Positions 8,810-17,199 of a stretch of 64,000 nucleotides of DNA are shown here, piece by piece. Made by a program: the position numbers and the translations under genes. How positions within the stretch are numbered: position 1 is the first letter of the stretch; the number at the start of each line of letters is the position of its first letter. Under the pieces are notes generated by a model. That model was not told where the DNA came from. It was given only the letters and a program-made list of their open reading frames with translations, and made no database searches. The stretch lies in assembly GCF_000717275.1 (NCBI RefSeq), contig NZ_JNYV01000010.1:62001-126000 (forward strand), written 5' to 3'. This stretch comes from Kitasatospora arboriphila. GTDB taxonomy: Bacteria; Actinomycetota; Actinomycetes; Mycobacteriales; Mycobacteriaceae.

Positions 8810-9991
8810 TTGGCACGACACCGCAGAACCGATCCGACACTGCCCGTTCCTGGCATGCTTGATCTTCGACCCGCCCGTGTGGTGGCCGCGCCGGCCCCCC
8901 TCGCCACCAGATCGAGGCGGTCACAGCAGACAGTCGCGCTGGTCCAACCTGGACGGCATCGACTGCCGGGCCCTTCCGAGCCACTTGCGCCCACTCAGAT
9001 TAAAACTGTCATGCCACCACACGCGTTGCGCTCTCGATCGACGAAAGCGCCCTCTGCGTTGACCTTTGCGACCCCGCCCGCCCGTCGCCATGCTGCCAGC
9101 CCTGACTATCAAGACTTCGCGCCGAGGCCTCGCCCACAGCACCCGATCATCGCCAATTATGGTTCAACCGCCCTGACACCCCTTGCCCCCTGGGAGCGGT
9201 CGCTGTGTGACGAGGCTGCTAGAGGCTGCGAGCTCGCGACAGCTAGTTTTTTGGAGCGGCTTGACAACAAGGACCTGCCGGGCACGTCGGCTCGATCGAC
9301 CACTGCTGCCGGCATCAGCGGCTCCCTCGTTGCCGCTGTGGTTTTGCTCGCGGCTGGGGGCACGGCGGCTACTGCACTCGCTGATCGACCCGATCTCGCA
9401 ATCACCCCGGTGGCCCAGACCATCAGCGAGCCCGTCACCGGCCAGCCCGTCACCTCGCCGCAGCCTTTCGCTGCCGCAAACACCCAAGAAGGCTCCCCCA
9501 CGTCGCCGCCGATACCGCCGCTCGATGAGCTGACCACAGCCATGCGGGACCTAGTCGAGCCAAAACAAGGGCTACCTCCCGAGCCGCCCGCGCCGCCGCG
9601 GCCGCGCTCAGCCGCACCCACCTACGGAACCTTGACATCGAGCTATGGGTCGCGCTGGAACACTACACACTACGGTCTTGACATAGCCAATACCATTGGC
9701 ACACCGGTGGTTTCGACCAGCGACGGTGAAATTATCGATTCAGGGCCCGCCGATGGCTTTGGGTTATGGATTCGCGTCCTCCAGGACGACGGAACGATCG
9801 GCGTGTATGGGCACATCAACGAGACATTGGTGAGTGTTGGACAACGGGTCTTGGCTGGCGAACAGATAGCGACGGTGGGAAACCGTGGCAATTCCACCGG
9901 TCCGCACCTGCACTTTGAGGTTTGGCAGCAAGACGGACTCAAACTCGACCCCGCACAGTGGCTAAGCAACCGGGGAATCGTAATCGAGTAG
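8810..9991 (+). CDS. Membrane-anchored M23 (LytM) peptidoglycan endopeptidase
   Basis: A 393-residue protein: a long basic, proline-rich cytoplasmic N-terminus, one membrane helix near residues 165-190, a proline-rich linker, and a C-terminal M23 domain (about 270-390). The zinc and catalytic motifs are intact: HYGLDIA (H-x3-D), GVYGH and PHLHFEV. The enzyme class cuts peptide stems or cross-bridges in peptidoglycan outside the membrane. The TTG start follows AAGGACATTTCC. The gene lies just upstream of the first BlaI/M56 pair and has its own operator. Its catalytic domain resembles that of the second M23 gene at 25479-26687, but the N-terminal halves differ. Confidence 0.85.
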   Translation: MARHRRTDPTLPVPGMLDLRPARVVAAPAPLATRSRRSQQTVALVQPGRHRLPGPSEPLAPTQIKTVMPPHALRSRSTKAPSALTFATPPARRHAASPDYQDFAPRPRPQHPIIANYGSTALTPLAPWERSLCDEAARGCELATASFLERLDNKDLPGTSARSTTAAGISGSLVAAVVLLAAGGTAATALADRPDLAITPVAQTISEPVTGQPVTSPQPFAAANTQEGSPTSPPIPPLDELTTAMRDLVEPKQGLPPEPPAPPRPRSAAPTYGTLTSSYGSRWNTTHYGLDIANTIGTPVVSTSDGEIIDSGPADGFGLWIRVLQDDGTIGVYGHINETLVSVGQRVLAGEQIATVGNRGNSTGPHLHFEVWQQDGLKLDPAQWLSNRGIVIE

Positions 9992-10033
9992 TCCACTAAG
10001 CGGGACTACACACGATTGTGGGGCTTTAGTGGT

Positions 10034-10396
10034 ATGAAGCAATTGGGCACCCTGGAGGGTGACGTCATGAACGCCGTCTGGAATGGCGCTCCTGAAGCGC
10101 TGTCAGTGCACGACATCCTAGCCGTCTTGACCGACCGACAACTGGCGTACACCACCGTCTCGACCGTTATGACCAATCTCTACGGCAAGGGCTTCCTGAC
10201 CCGCAAAAAATTCGGCCGGGCATATCGATACTGCGCGACGTACAGCCGTGAAGAGGTGACCGCGCAAATCTTGCGCGGCATACTCCATTCCAGCGACGAC
10301 CCCACAGCAGTCCTAGTTCACTTCGCACAAACCGCCTCCTCCGAAGAGACCGAGGCGCTACGCGATGGTCTGCCTGGAAAACGGCTCCGCCAATGA
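10034..10396 (+). CDS. BlaI/MecI/CopY-family repressor (copy 1)
   Basis: A 120-residue winged-helix repressor starting MKQLGTLEGDVM and containing the recognition-helix region RQLAYTTVSTVMTNLY. Family members are dimers that bind palindromes and are inactivated by proteolysis (BlaR1/MecR1 pathway) or by metal (CopY). No CopY-like CxC metal hook is present, which favours protease control. ATG at 10034 is preferred over the upstream TTG at 10016. Its stop overlaps the start of the M56 gene (ATGA), so repressor and protease are translationally coupled. It is the likely reader of the TACTA-N7-TAGTA sites. A weak TAGTCC/GGACTA inverted repeat (about 9989-10008) precedes it. Confidence 0.88.
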   Translation: MKQLGTLEGDVMNAVWNGAPEALSVHDILAVLTDRQLAYTTVSTVMTNLYGKGFLTRKKFGRAYRYCATYSREEVTAQILRGILHSSDDPTAVLVHFAQTASSEETEALRDGLPGKRLRQ

Positions 10397-11370
10397 CCCT
10401 TGCAGTGACGCTGGCCCTGGCGGCGGCCCTCATCGGGGTGACTATGCCCCGACTCCTAACATTTCACCAAACCACCGCGTCGCCGCGTCTCATGATTATC
10501 TGCTGGCTAGCTAGTATCGCCGCATTTGTGTTTTTGGCACTGTCGGCGGTGGTGGTGGCCGCCTGGCCCGACCACGCTCCCGCCGAGAACGTCACCGATA
10601 TTTGGATCCGATGCCTAAGCTCGGCGCAACATACAATGTCGCCTTGGGTATCCGAGATCGCGTTAGGCGCAGCCTCTTTCGTCGCAGTGTTTTTGTCGGG
10701 CAAGTTCACTGCTGCCGGGCGACGGCTACACCGTTCCCGAATGAAAGTCCGCAATTACCACGACGATGTACTTACAGTCATCGCCCGCATCAAACCCGAT
10801 CCCGACAGTCGATACCCGGTTTTGTGGCTCGACCATCCCCTACCATTTGCCTACAGTATTGCCGGTAGCCCCGGGCTGGTCATAGCGACTGAGGGCCTAA
10901 ATACGTTCTTGACGCCCACAGAAGCGGCCGCCGTCCTCGAACATGAGCGCGCCCATCTACACAGTCGCCATCACGACATCCTGGCGATCTGTGCTGTGCT
11001 GGCACGTACGGCACCTATCGTCCCTTTGTTCAGCCGCGCTCCGGCGGCGATATCCATACTCGTCGAACTCGACGCCGACCGCGTCGCCGCGCGTAAGACC
11101 AGCCCTGCCAACGTTCACTCAGCCCTATGTCGAGTCCTTGAGGTTCAAGGTGGCGAACCCTCTGTTGAGGCCATGGGCTACACATCTACCGCACCTGACC
11201 TCAAAACCACCAACGACCGACGATTACACGTTCTGAGCGCCGCCACCTTACCGACCCCACACCACCTCATCTACGCCGCTGCGGCACTCCTGCCCCTGGC
11301 GACAGCGGCCATCTCCGCGATCGTAGCGATGGCCACCCTGTCGGCGGCGTACTGTTTCTTCGCTTCCTAG
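10393..11370 (+). CDS. M56-family membrane metalloprotease (BlaR1-like, no sensor domain; copy 1)
   Basis: A 325-residue protein with helices near residues 1-20, 35-55, 85-105 and 290-320 and a cytoplasmic-facing zinc protease segment containing HERAH (HExxH, near residue 184) and a later ELDAD. M56 proteases such as BlaR1 cleave the BlaI repressor after sensing a signal. This one ends soon after the last helices and lacks the C-terminal penicillin-binding sensor of BlaR1, as in the short mycobacterial form, so the input signal is not a bound beta-lactam in the usual way. ATGA overlap with the repressor. The paralogue at 19156-20127 has the same layout. Confidence 0.85.
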   Translation: MTLAVTLALAAALIGVTMPRLLTFHQTTASPRLMIICWLASIAAFVFLALSAVVVAAWPDHAPAENVTDIWIRCLSSAQHTMSPWVSEIALGAASFVAVFLSGKFTAAGRRLHRSRMKVRNYHDDVLTVIARIKPDPDSRYPVLWLDHPLPFAYSIAGSPGLVIATEGLNTFLTPTEAAAVLEHERAHLHSRHHDILAICAVLARTAPIVPLFSRAPAAISILVELDADRVAARKTSPANVHSALCRVLEVQGGEPSVEAMGYTSTAPDLKTTNDRRLHVLSAATLPTPHHLIYAAAALLPLATAAISAIVAMATLSAAYCFFAS

Positions 11371-11430
11371 CCTGCTACGCCACTCTTTGCGTAACTCGGC
11401 ACTCGAACGTCCTATCGTCTGAACTTTTTT

Positions 11431-11631
11431 GTGCAAGCGAACCACCTGTCGCAGGTCATGTTGTCGTTTGGAATACCGTTTGCGCTGATTCCTCTGGTGC
11501 GGTTAACCAGCGATCGCACGCTAATGGGACGGGACACCAATCATCGCGTCACAAGTGCCATGGCGTGGCTAACCGCGGTGGTCATCATCGTTTTGAATGT
11601 GGCGTTGATCTATCCCACCGTAGTCGGCTAG
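11431..11631 (+). pseudogene. 3' remnant of an Nramp-type metal transporter
   Basis: A 66-residue frame reading LSFGIPFALIPLVRLTSD followed by a last hydrophobic helix, which matches the C-terminal end of Nramp/MntH divalent-metal transporters as known from the family (final helix pair and the TSDR-x-LMG loop). No upstream transporter sequence is present. It is probably a leftover of a gene cut by an insertion or deletion, lying exactly where base composition changes. Expression is not expected to give a working transporter. Confidence 0.6.
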
Positions 11632-11907
11632 GTCTGCTTCGACAGTCCGTCGGAAATCGCTTGCAAGACAGTGGTCCTGCTGCGAGCACGCGGCGGGTTG
11701 GTACGCTTCCGCTGATCCGAATCCCGGACCGACGAGCCGGAGCGTCGGCTATCGCCAATCGGCTTCGTCGACGGCGCATAGCTTTGATGCCTCCACCCCG
11801 TTGGCTGTCTAAGTTGAGACCGCCCACACTACGAACATGTCTTGCGAGCCGACCCGCAACCAGGCCATACTTGCACGCATGCGCATACGACTACGTAACG
11901 AGTTTTG
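11632..11907. other. Intergenic stretch before CDF exporter
   Basis: No gene, palindrome of either regulon or terminator was recognised here. Confidence 0.35.
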
Positions 11908-12831
11908 ATGGGGGCCGGACACTCGCACAGTGGCATTGAGCCCGGGGGTGCGGCCAGTGCATCTGGACGCCATGTTCGTCGCCTGTGGATGGCGTTGGGG
12001 CTGGGTCTCATTACCCTGCTGGCTCAGGTGATTGTGGGTTTGGCGACGTCGTCGCTGGCGTTGCTTTCTGATTCGGCGCATGTGTTCACCGACGTGCTCG
12101 GGGTGTCGATGGCGTTGGTGGCGGTGATGGTGGCTCAGCGGGCCGCTGCTCGAGCTGATCGCACGTTCGGGTTGTACCGGGCCGAGGTGTTCGCAGCGTT
12201 GTTCAATGCGGTGCTGTTGTTTGCGGTCGCCGCCTGGATCTTGTACGAGGCATCCCAGCGGCTCTCCGATCCGCCCGAAGTTCCGGGAGTCCCGGTCATC
12301 GCGGTCGCGGTGGTGGGGCTGGTGATGAACGTAACCGCGTTCGCGCTGTTGCGATCTGGCGCCAAAGAGAGTCTCAATGTTCGGGGTGCTTACCTCGAGG
12401 TGATGGCCGACATGATCGGGTCGTTCGGCGTGCTGGTCAGTGGGGTGCTCACGGTGCTGTTTGGGTGGCGGTACGCCGATCCGCTCATCGGGGTCGGTAT
12501 TGCCCTGTTCGTGTTGCCGCGAGCATTCACCCTCGCTCGTGGGGCGCTGCGTATCTTGCTTCAGCATGCCCCGGCAGGCATCGATGTCGACGCGGTGCGC
12601 GCGGATGTGGTCGCCGTGGAAGGAGTGGTGCAGGTACACGATCTGCATGTGTGGACGCTGACCTCGGGCATGGAGGTGGCCTCGGCTCATGTGGTGATCA
12701 CACCCGATGCCGACTCTGCTGTGGTGCTCGCTGCTGTCCAGCACATGTTGGCTGCCCGGCACGGTCTCGAGCACGCCACCGTGCAGGTCGAACCCGCGCA
12801 GGGGTCGGGCTGCCACGACTTGTCGTGGTGA
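11908..12831 (+). CDS. CDF-family divalent metal exporter (CzcD/ZitB-like)
   Basis: A 307-residue cation diffusion facilitator with six membrane helices and a cytoplasmic C-terminal domain (about 215-305). The helix II metal site reads DSAHVFTDV, and helix V carries a second metal-site Asp in EVMADMIGS. The N-terminus has a short HSH motif, and the C-terminal domain has HDLHVW and ASAHVVI. The family exports Zn, Cd or Co in exchange for protons. ATG at 11908 is preferred over TTG at 11905. It stands alone, with no TACTA-type or GGGGTA-type operator seen upstream, so its regulation may be separate from the copper units. Confidence 0.88.
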   Translation: MGAGHSHSGIEPGGAASASGRHVRRLWMALGLGLITLLAQVIVGLATSSLALLSDSAHVFTDVLGVSMALVAVMVAQRAAARADRTFGLYRAEVFAALFNAVLLFAVAAWILYEASQRLSDPPEVPGVPVIAVAVVGLVMNVTAFALLRSGAKESLNVRGAYLEVMADMIGSFGVLVSGVLTVLFGWRYADPLIGVGIALFVLPRAFTLARGALRILLQHAPAGIDVDAVRADVVAVEGVVQVHDLHVWTLTSGMEVASAHVVITPDADSAVVLAAVQHMLAARHGLEHATVQVEPAQGSGCHDLSW

Positions 12832-12904
12832 GTGAGCAGCCCTCTGCCCCACCGGGCGCCGGCGGACTTTGCATACACCTGCACGGGTGGCCGCCCGCAC
12901 GGGG

Positions 12905-13201
12905 TCAGCTGATGTCGGGGACTCCGAGTGCGACCAGCATGGTCATGAGCAGCAGCCAGCCGATGCCTTGCCAAATCGGCCAGGTGCCGCCGCGCTTCCA
13001 GACGCGGTAGGTCTGGGCCAATGCGCCCAGCCCGCCGAGGAAGAAGATGGCCGGCGCCCCGAAACCCCAGATGGGCCAGCCGGTCTTGTTGTACAAGATC
13101 ACCGCGGCCAGACCTGCGGCCATGACGGTCGCGAGGTAGGCGCCGCCTGTGCGTAGGGCGGTGGGATCATTCCACGACTTGCTGACGTCGTCATCGTTCA
13201 C
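12905..13201 (-). CDS. Small three-helix membrane protein of unknown function
   Basis: A 98-residue protein with a short acidic N-terminus and three predicted helices (about 18-37, 45-65, 75-95). I do not recognise the family. It is the last gene of the ctaG - TlpA-like - this-gene operon, starting 23 bp after the TlpA-like stop, so a role in oxidase assembly or copper delivery is plausible by position only. Confidence 0.65.
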   Translation of the reverse strand: MNDDDVSKSWNDPTALRTGGAYLATVMAAGLAAVILYNKTGWPIWGFGAPAIFFLGGLGALAQTYRVWKRGGTWPIWQGIGWLLLMTMLVALGVPDIS

Positions 13202-13224
13202 AGCAGAGGGCCTTTCACAGTGGG

Positions 13225-13839
13225 TCAGGTTTCGTCGGCCAGGCGTTGCACGACGGGCAAGAGATCCGCGGCGGTGACCGCCCGCAAAAACACCGCCGCC
13301 GCTCGGTGCTGGCGGTCCAAGACAACGGTGGTGGGTACCACTGACGTTGGGGTTCCCAGCGCGGCGAGGGTGCGTCCGTCGTAGTCGTAGATCGACGGGT
13401 AGGTCACCGCGCGGTCGACCACGAAATCGCGGGCTGTTTCTTTGCGGTCTCGAAAGTCGATCCCCAAGAACGCAACTCCGCGTTCTTTGGTTTGGGCGTA
13501 GACCTCTTCGAGTACCGGGGCCTCAGCGCGGCAGGGTCCGCACCATGAGCCCCACACGTTGATCACGACCACTTGCCCGGTGTAGTCGTCCAGGCGAATG
13601 GTCTTCTGATCAGCGAACAGATCGGGGCCACGCAGCGCGGCAACCTTCTGGCGACTGGCGGGCGGATCGTAGAAGATGACAGTTTGCCCGTTCGGGGAAA
13701 CGAACTCGAACGAATCGCCTTGGCGGACCGCATCATCGCCGGTACCGCACCCAGCGAGGGCCAGTGTGAGGGCCGCCACCACCGCGATGGCCCATCGCCA
13801 CCTGGGGCGCGACGGTGGTGACGATGTCGTGGTGGTCAT
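13225..13839 (-). CDS. TlpA-like thioredoxin lipoprotein
   Basis: A 204-residue lipoprotein: signal peptide with lipobox LALAGC (Cys at 31), then a thioredoxin fold with W-C-G-P-C at about 99-103 and a later cis-Pro (TSVVPTT). It should act on thiols at the outer face of the membrane. It overlaps the ctaG stop (ATGA), suggesting it reduces the copper-site or CtaG-associated cysteines during oxidase assembly. It is distinct in sequence from the TlpA-like protein at 2853-3542, which is membrane-anchored rather than lipidated. Confidence 0.87.
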   Translation of the reverse strand: MTTTTSSPPSRPRWRWAIAVVAALTLALAGCGTGDDAVRQGDSFEFVSPNGQTVIFYDPPASRQKVAALRGPDLFADQKTIRLDDYTGQVVVINVWGSWCGPCRAEAPVLEEVYAQTKERGVAFLGIDFRDRKETARDFVVDRAVTYPSIYDYDGRTLAALGTPTSVVPTTVVLDRQHRAAAVFLRAVTAADLLPVVQRLADET

Positions 13840-14780
13840 CGGCTGCTTCCCAACTGACGAAGAAAACGGTTGTAGGACTCGAGCTCGTCGTCGTGCTGCG
13901 CGGTCTGGGCCGCGGTGGCAGCAGAGGACATCTTTTCTTCATCGCGGCGCCACCGGGAGGCGAAGACCAGCACGATCAGCAACGCCACTGGCTCGCCGTA
14001 GGACCACGCCAGCGCTCCGGCGATGGACTGGTCCTCGACCGGATCGATGCCCCACTGCGGCGGTGGGTCAGCGAAGCTGGCTACCAGGACGGTCGGCGAC
14101 ATCATGAACACCACTCCGAAGAACACGTGTAGCGGCATCTCCAAGAAGATGTCGAGGAGCCGTCCGATGTTCGATTGTCGTCGCGGCAGCGGACCGATCG
14201 AGAGAATCGGGATGATGAACAGCAGACCGCTGACGAGGAAGAACACTTCCATGGCGGTGTGGCCGACCCAGGTGGTGTTGAGGGCATCGAAGATCGGTGA
14301 CAGATACAGACCGTAGAAACTGAACAAGAACACCGGGATCGCGAAACCCGGGTGCAGCAGCACCCGGCTCGGCAGTGACCTGGCCGCGCGGAGGATGGCT
14401 CGCCGGATACTTCTGCCCGTGCCCTGGTTCGGTACCACGGCAAAGAGCAGCAACCCGGGTGAGCCCAGGACCAGTAGCGGGGGGACCAGGGTGGATAGGG
14501 TCATGTGCTGGAACATGAAGGCGCTGAACAGTCCGAGACCATAGCTTTCGATGGCCAGCCCGGTGACCGCGATCAGGATGAGGCACCCGGCCAGAAAACT
14601 CACCGAACGATGCCACGGCCATCGTCGACCCTGCCGGCGTAGCCGCAGCAAGGCCGCACAGTAAGCAGCTCCAAGCACAGCGCCCACCGCGGGCAACAGC
14701 GGAATCGCGGGCAGGTCCCATCCGACCATCGCCAGGAGGTTCGGCGGCGCCTGGGGCAAGTCCATCAACGCAACGCCCAT
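13836..14780 (-). CDS. ctaG: CtaG (caa3-type) cytochrome oxidase assembly protein
   Basis: A 314-residue polytopic protein with about seven helices, matching the caa3-type CtaG family: FMFQHMTLSTLVPPLLVLGSP, conserved HTAMEVFFLVSG, and EMPLHVFFGVVFMMSP. These proteins are needed for copper insertion or assembly of haem-copper oxidases in Gram-positive bacteria. The conserved His residues in the helices are potential copper ligands. The C-terminal tail is cytoplasmic and polar. ATG at 14780 was used; a second ATG at 14765 is possible. The shared operator at 14856 faces the divergent DsbA gene. Confidence 0.88.
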   Translation of the reverse strand: MGVALMDLPQAPPNLLAMVGWDLPAIPLLPAVGAVLGAAYCAALLRLRRQGRRWPWHRSVSFLAGCLILIAVTGLAIESYGLGLFSAFMFQHMTLSTLVPPLLVLGSPGLLLFAVVPNQGTGRSIRRAILRAARSLPSRVLLHPGFAIPVFLFSFYGLYLSPIFDALNTTWVGHTAMEVFFLVSGLLFIIPILSIGPLPRRQSNIGRLLDIFLEMPLHVFFGVVFMMSPTVLVASFADPPPQWGIDPVEDQSIAGALAWSYGEPVALLIVLVFASRWRRDEEKMSSAATAAQTAQHDDELESYNRFLRQLGSSR

Positions 14781-14855
14781 CGCTTTATACCGCCATCCTT
14801 TCGCTTACTCGCCATCGACTACCGGCCGCTGACCCGGCGGCCACACCACGTAAAC

Positions 14856-14872
14856 TACTAAGCATCGTAGTA
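14856..14872. promoter_or_regulatory. BlaI-type operator between ctaG and dsbA-like genes
   Basis: TACTA-AGCATCG-TAGTA, extended to CTACTA and TAGTAG. It lies 75 bp from the ctaG start and 66 bp from the DsbA start, so one site may govern both directions. Confidence 0.8.
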
Positions 14873-14894
14873 GCACGAAGTGAGGAGCGATGAC

Positions 14895-14939
14895 TTGACT
14901 GTGTACCGCGGTGGTGTTGCTGTGACCGGGGCCTGCTGA
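14895..14939 (+). CDS. Possible 14-residue leader peptide ending in Cys
   Basis: A TTG-started frame preceded by GAGGAG at 14882-14887 (7-bp spacing) encodes fM-T-V-Y-R-G-G-V-A-V-T-G-A-C and stops in TGATG overlapping the DsbA start. Alternatively, ATG at 14890 with the same ribosome binding site gives only Met-Thr-stop. A translated leader ending in Cys immediately before a disulfide enzyme would allow coupling or cysteine-dependent control. This is inference from sequence layout only. Confidence 0.3.
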   Translation: MTVYRGGVAVTGAC

Positions 14940-15577
14940 TGAGCCGTAGCGTTAAGGTCACCTTGGGGGTGGTGTTTGCATTCTGCCTGGCTTTGACCGC
15001 AGTGTTCGTGGTGACCCGGGCCGGTGACACCGCTACCGAGTCCGACGGCGCGGTGGTGCGTTCGGACTCGCAACGGTTGACCTCGCCGGCGGACTCTGAG
15101 GCCACGTTCGTCGAGTTCCTAGACTTTGAATGTGAGGCGTGTGGGGCCATGTACCCCGCCGTGGAGCAACTGCGCCAAACGTACGGTGACAGGGTCACGT
15201 TCGTGGTTCGATACTTTCCGTTGCCGGGCCATTTCAACGCCGACCGGGCGGCGCGGGCGGTGGTCGCGGCTGCGAACCAGGGCCGGTTTGAGGCGATGTA
15301 CCGGAAGATGTTCGACAGCCAAAAACAGTGGGGTGAACAGCAGGTGCCGTTGGATGATTTGTTCGCGTCCTACGCCGCCGACCTCGGCCTGGACATGACT
15401 CAGTTCCAGGCCGACTACACATCGTCGGCCACACGTGCGCGCATCGATGCCGACCTGCGCGACGGCGCCGAACTGGGGGTCCGCGGCACCCCAACTTTCT
15501 TCATCAACGATGCCGAGGTGCAGGCCGGCAGCTACGACGACCTCAAGACCGCCCTGAACGACGCTCTGGCACAGTGA
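14939..15577 (+). CDS. DsbA-like membrane-anchored thiol oxidase
   Basis: A 212-residue protein with an N-terminal anchor (about 7-26) and a DsbA-type fold: DFECEACG gives the C65-x-x-C68 active site, and RGTPTFFIN supplies the cis-proline loop. DsbA proteins form disulfides in exported proteins and are re-oxidised by DsbB or VKOR. The next gene is a VKOR homologue starting in a 4-bp GTGA overlap, so the pair is a complete oxidative folding system. It shares its control region with ctaG. Placement in the BlaI regulon suggests a need for disulfide repair when copper or oxidant stress affects exported thiols. Confidence 0.9.
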   Translation: MSRSVKVTLGVVFAFCLALTAVFVVTRAGDTATESDGAVVRSDSQRLTSPADSEATFVEFLDFECEACGAMYPAVEQLRQTYGDRVTFVVRYFPLPGHFNADRAARAVVAAANQGRFEAMYRKMFDSQKQWGEQQVPLDDLFASYAADLGLDMTQFQADYTSSATRARIDADLRDGAELGVRGTPTFFINDAEVQAGSYDDLKTALNDALAQ

Positions 15578-16224
15578 CTTCGATGTCGTCGCACCTGTCC
15601 GGCACCGCTGATGATCCAGGTGTGCGGGACAATCCTGGGGAACGCGCTGTGCTGTTTCCGCGGTTGCTTCGGTGGGTGCTGGGTGTGTGCGGGGTCATCG
15701 GCCTGATCGCAGCGTTCACGCTGACGGTGGAAAAGTTCGAGCTGGCCACCGACCCGGACTACACCCCCACCTGCAGCCTCAACCCCATCGTGAACTGCGG
15801 GTCGATCATGGATACCCCGCAGGCTGCGGTGTTCGGTTTTCCCAATTCTCTGCTGGGTATCGCCGGGTTCACCGCTGTGCTCGCGATCGCAGTGCTGCTC
15901 ACCCCCGCCACTCCCGCCTGGATATGGATCAGCACCCAGGTGGGGTTGAGCGCGGCAGTGGTGTTCGTCCATTGGCTGATCGTGCAGAGCTTGTACGAGA
16001 TCGGGGCGCTGTGCCCGTATTGCATGGCGGTATGGATCGTGGTGGTGGTGGCGTTCTGGTACGTCACCCTGCGCAACCTTGACCAGATGATCGTCAGGGG
16101 CCGGGCACGACGTCTAGTCGATGCAGCAATCAGTGTGCACTCGGTGGTCCCGGTCGTGTGGGTGCTGACCATCCTCACGCTCATCATCATCGAGTTCTGG
16201 TGGTACTGGTCCACTCTGGGCTGA
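15574..16224 (+). CDS. VKOR-family quinone-linked disulfide generator
   Basis: A 216-residue vitamin K epoxide reductase homologue with four to five helices. The loop cysteines sit in PTCSLNPIVNCGS, and the quinone-site CXXC is ALCPYCMAVW. In actinobacteria VKOR replaces DsbB, passing electrons from DsbA to menaquinone. The GTG at 15574 overlaps the DsbA stop; ATG at 15583 is an alternative. It is the functional partner of the preceding DsbA. Confidence 0.9.
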   Translation: MTSMSSHLSGTADDPGVRDNPGERAVLFPRLLRWVLGVCGVIGLIAAFTLTVEKFELATDPDYTPTCSLNPIVNCGSIMDTPQAAVFGFPNSLLGIAGFTAVLAIAVLLTPATPAWIWISTQVGLSAAVVFVHWLIVQSLYEIGALCPYCMAVWIVVVVAFWYVTLRNLDQMIVRGRARRLVDAAISVHSVVPVVWVLTILTLIIIEFWWYWSTLG

Positions 16225-16264
16225 CCTCGTACTCCTCCCCGACGCACGCGCGCCTGGGGCGCAG

Positions 16265-17071
16265 TTAGATCGGCAGGGTGGTGTCGGTGATGAACATGTC
16301 CCGGACCCACACCACAAAGTGGTCCCAGATGCCGGTGATCAGCGCGATACCCACTGCCACCATCAGCAGCCCGCCCACTACCTGGATGCGCCGCGAATTG
16401 CGCCGCAACACGCCCACAGCGCGCACCGCCCACGCCGAGCCAAACGCCATCGCCACGAACGGCAGCCCCAAACCCAGGCAGTACGCCACGATCATCGCCA
16501 CCCCCCGAGCCGCGGTGGTGTCAGCGGTACCGCTGGCAGTGGCGATGATCGCCGCCAGCGTCGGCCCCAGACACGGGGTCCACCCCAAAGCGAACACCCC
16601 GCCCAACAGCGGGGCACCCACCAGGTGCGATACCTGACGAGGATGAAACCGCACCTCCCGTTGCAGGACAGGAAAAGCACCGATAAACACCAGCCCCATC
16701 ACAATGGTGATGACGCCACCGACGCGCTGAAGAATCTCGCGATTGACGATCAACGTCGAGGTGACACCAAAAATGGTGGCGGTGGCCAACACGAACACCA
16801 CAGTGAACCCGGCGACAAACAATAGTGCAGCACCGGCCACCCGGAACCGCCGAATACCCTGCAGCGCAGAATCGTTCGACGCTGGGGAGTTCTCACCCGC
16901 GGAAATGCCGACGAGATAGGACACATACCCGGGCACGAGCGGGATGACACAGGGTGAAGCGAACGAGATGAGTCCGGCCGCCAGGCATGCACCCAGCGCC
17001 AGAAGCAGTGGCCCACCGGCCGCTGCGGTCGAGAACGCCTCGCCTACCCCGGCCACCGCAAAGTCGGACAC
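16265..17071 (-). CDS. ccdA: CcdA-family thiol-electron transporter
   Basis: A 268-residue membrane protein with six helices matching CcdA/DsbD-beta. The first conserved cysteine is in [13 protein letters not shown] and the second in [13 protein letters not shown], both with flanking prolines. CcdA carries reducing equivalents from cytoplasmic thioredoxin to outer-face thioredoxins such as TlpA/ResA. It would therefore power the two TlpA-like proteins of this regulon. GTG at 17071 was chosen because AGGGGG sits 6 bp upstream; an upstream GTG at 17098 has no such site. It has its own operator 50 bp upstream and is convergent with the VKOR gene. Confidence 0.9.
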   Translation of the reverse strand: MSDFAVAGVGEAFSTAAAGGPLLLALGACLAAGLISFASPCVIPLVPGYVSYLVGISAGENSPASNDSALQGIRRFRVAGAALLFVAGFTVVFVLATATIFGVTSTLIVNREILQRVGGVITIVMGLVFIGAFPVLQREVRFHPRQVSHLVGAPLLGGVFALGWTPCLGPTLAAIIATASGTADTTAARGVAMIVAYCLGLGLPFVAMAFGSAWAVRAVGVLRRNSRRIQVVGGLLMVAVGIALITGIWDHFVVWVRDMFITDTTLPI

Positions 17072-17121
17072 CTGCGTCCCCCTCGCTGTTTCGTGCACAC
17101 ACCGGACACAGCCACCCTAAC

Positions 17122-17138
17122 TACTACGCACAATAGTA
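17122..17138. promoter_or_regulatory. BlaI-type operator upstream of ccdA
   Basis: TACTA-CGCACAA-TAGTA within longer arms AACTACTA and TAGTAGTT (17119-17141), the most symmetrical site together with the one at 20894. It lies 50 bp upstream of the ccdA start. Confidence 0.82.
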
Positions 17139-17199
17139 GTTGAATTCGGGGTGCCCTCGTGGCCCCACGGACAGACTGCGTATCCCCGGGGGGACCAGG

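Noticed and set aside
10393..11370. M56 protein as a true beta-lactam receptor (BlaR1)
   Set aside because: It ends after the membrane/protease part and has no penicillin-binding domain, and no beta-lactamase gene is in the window.
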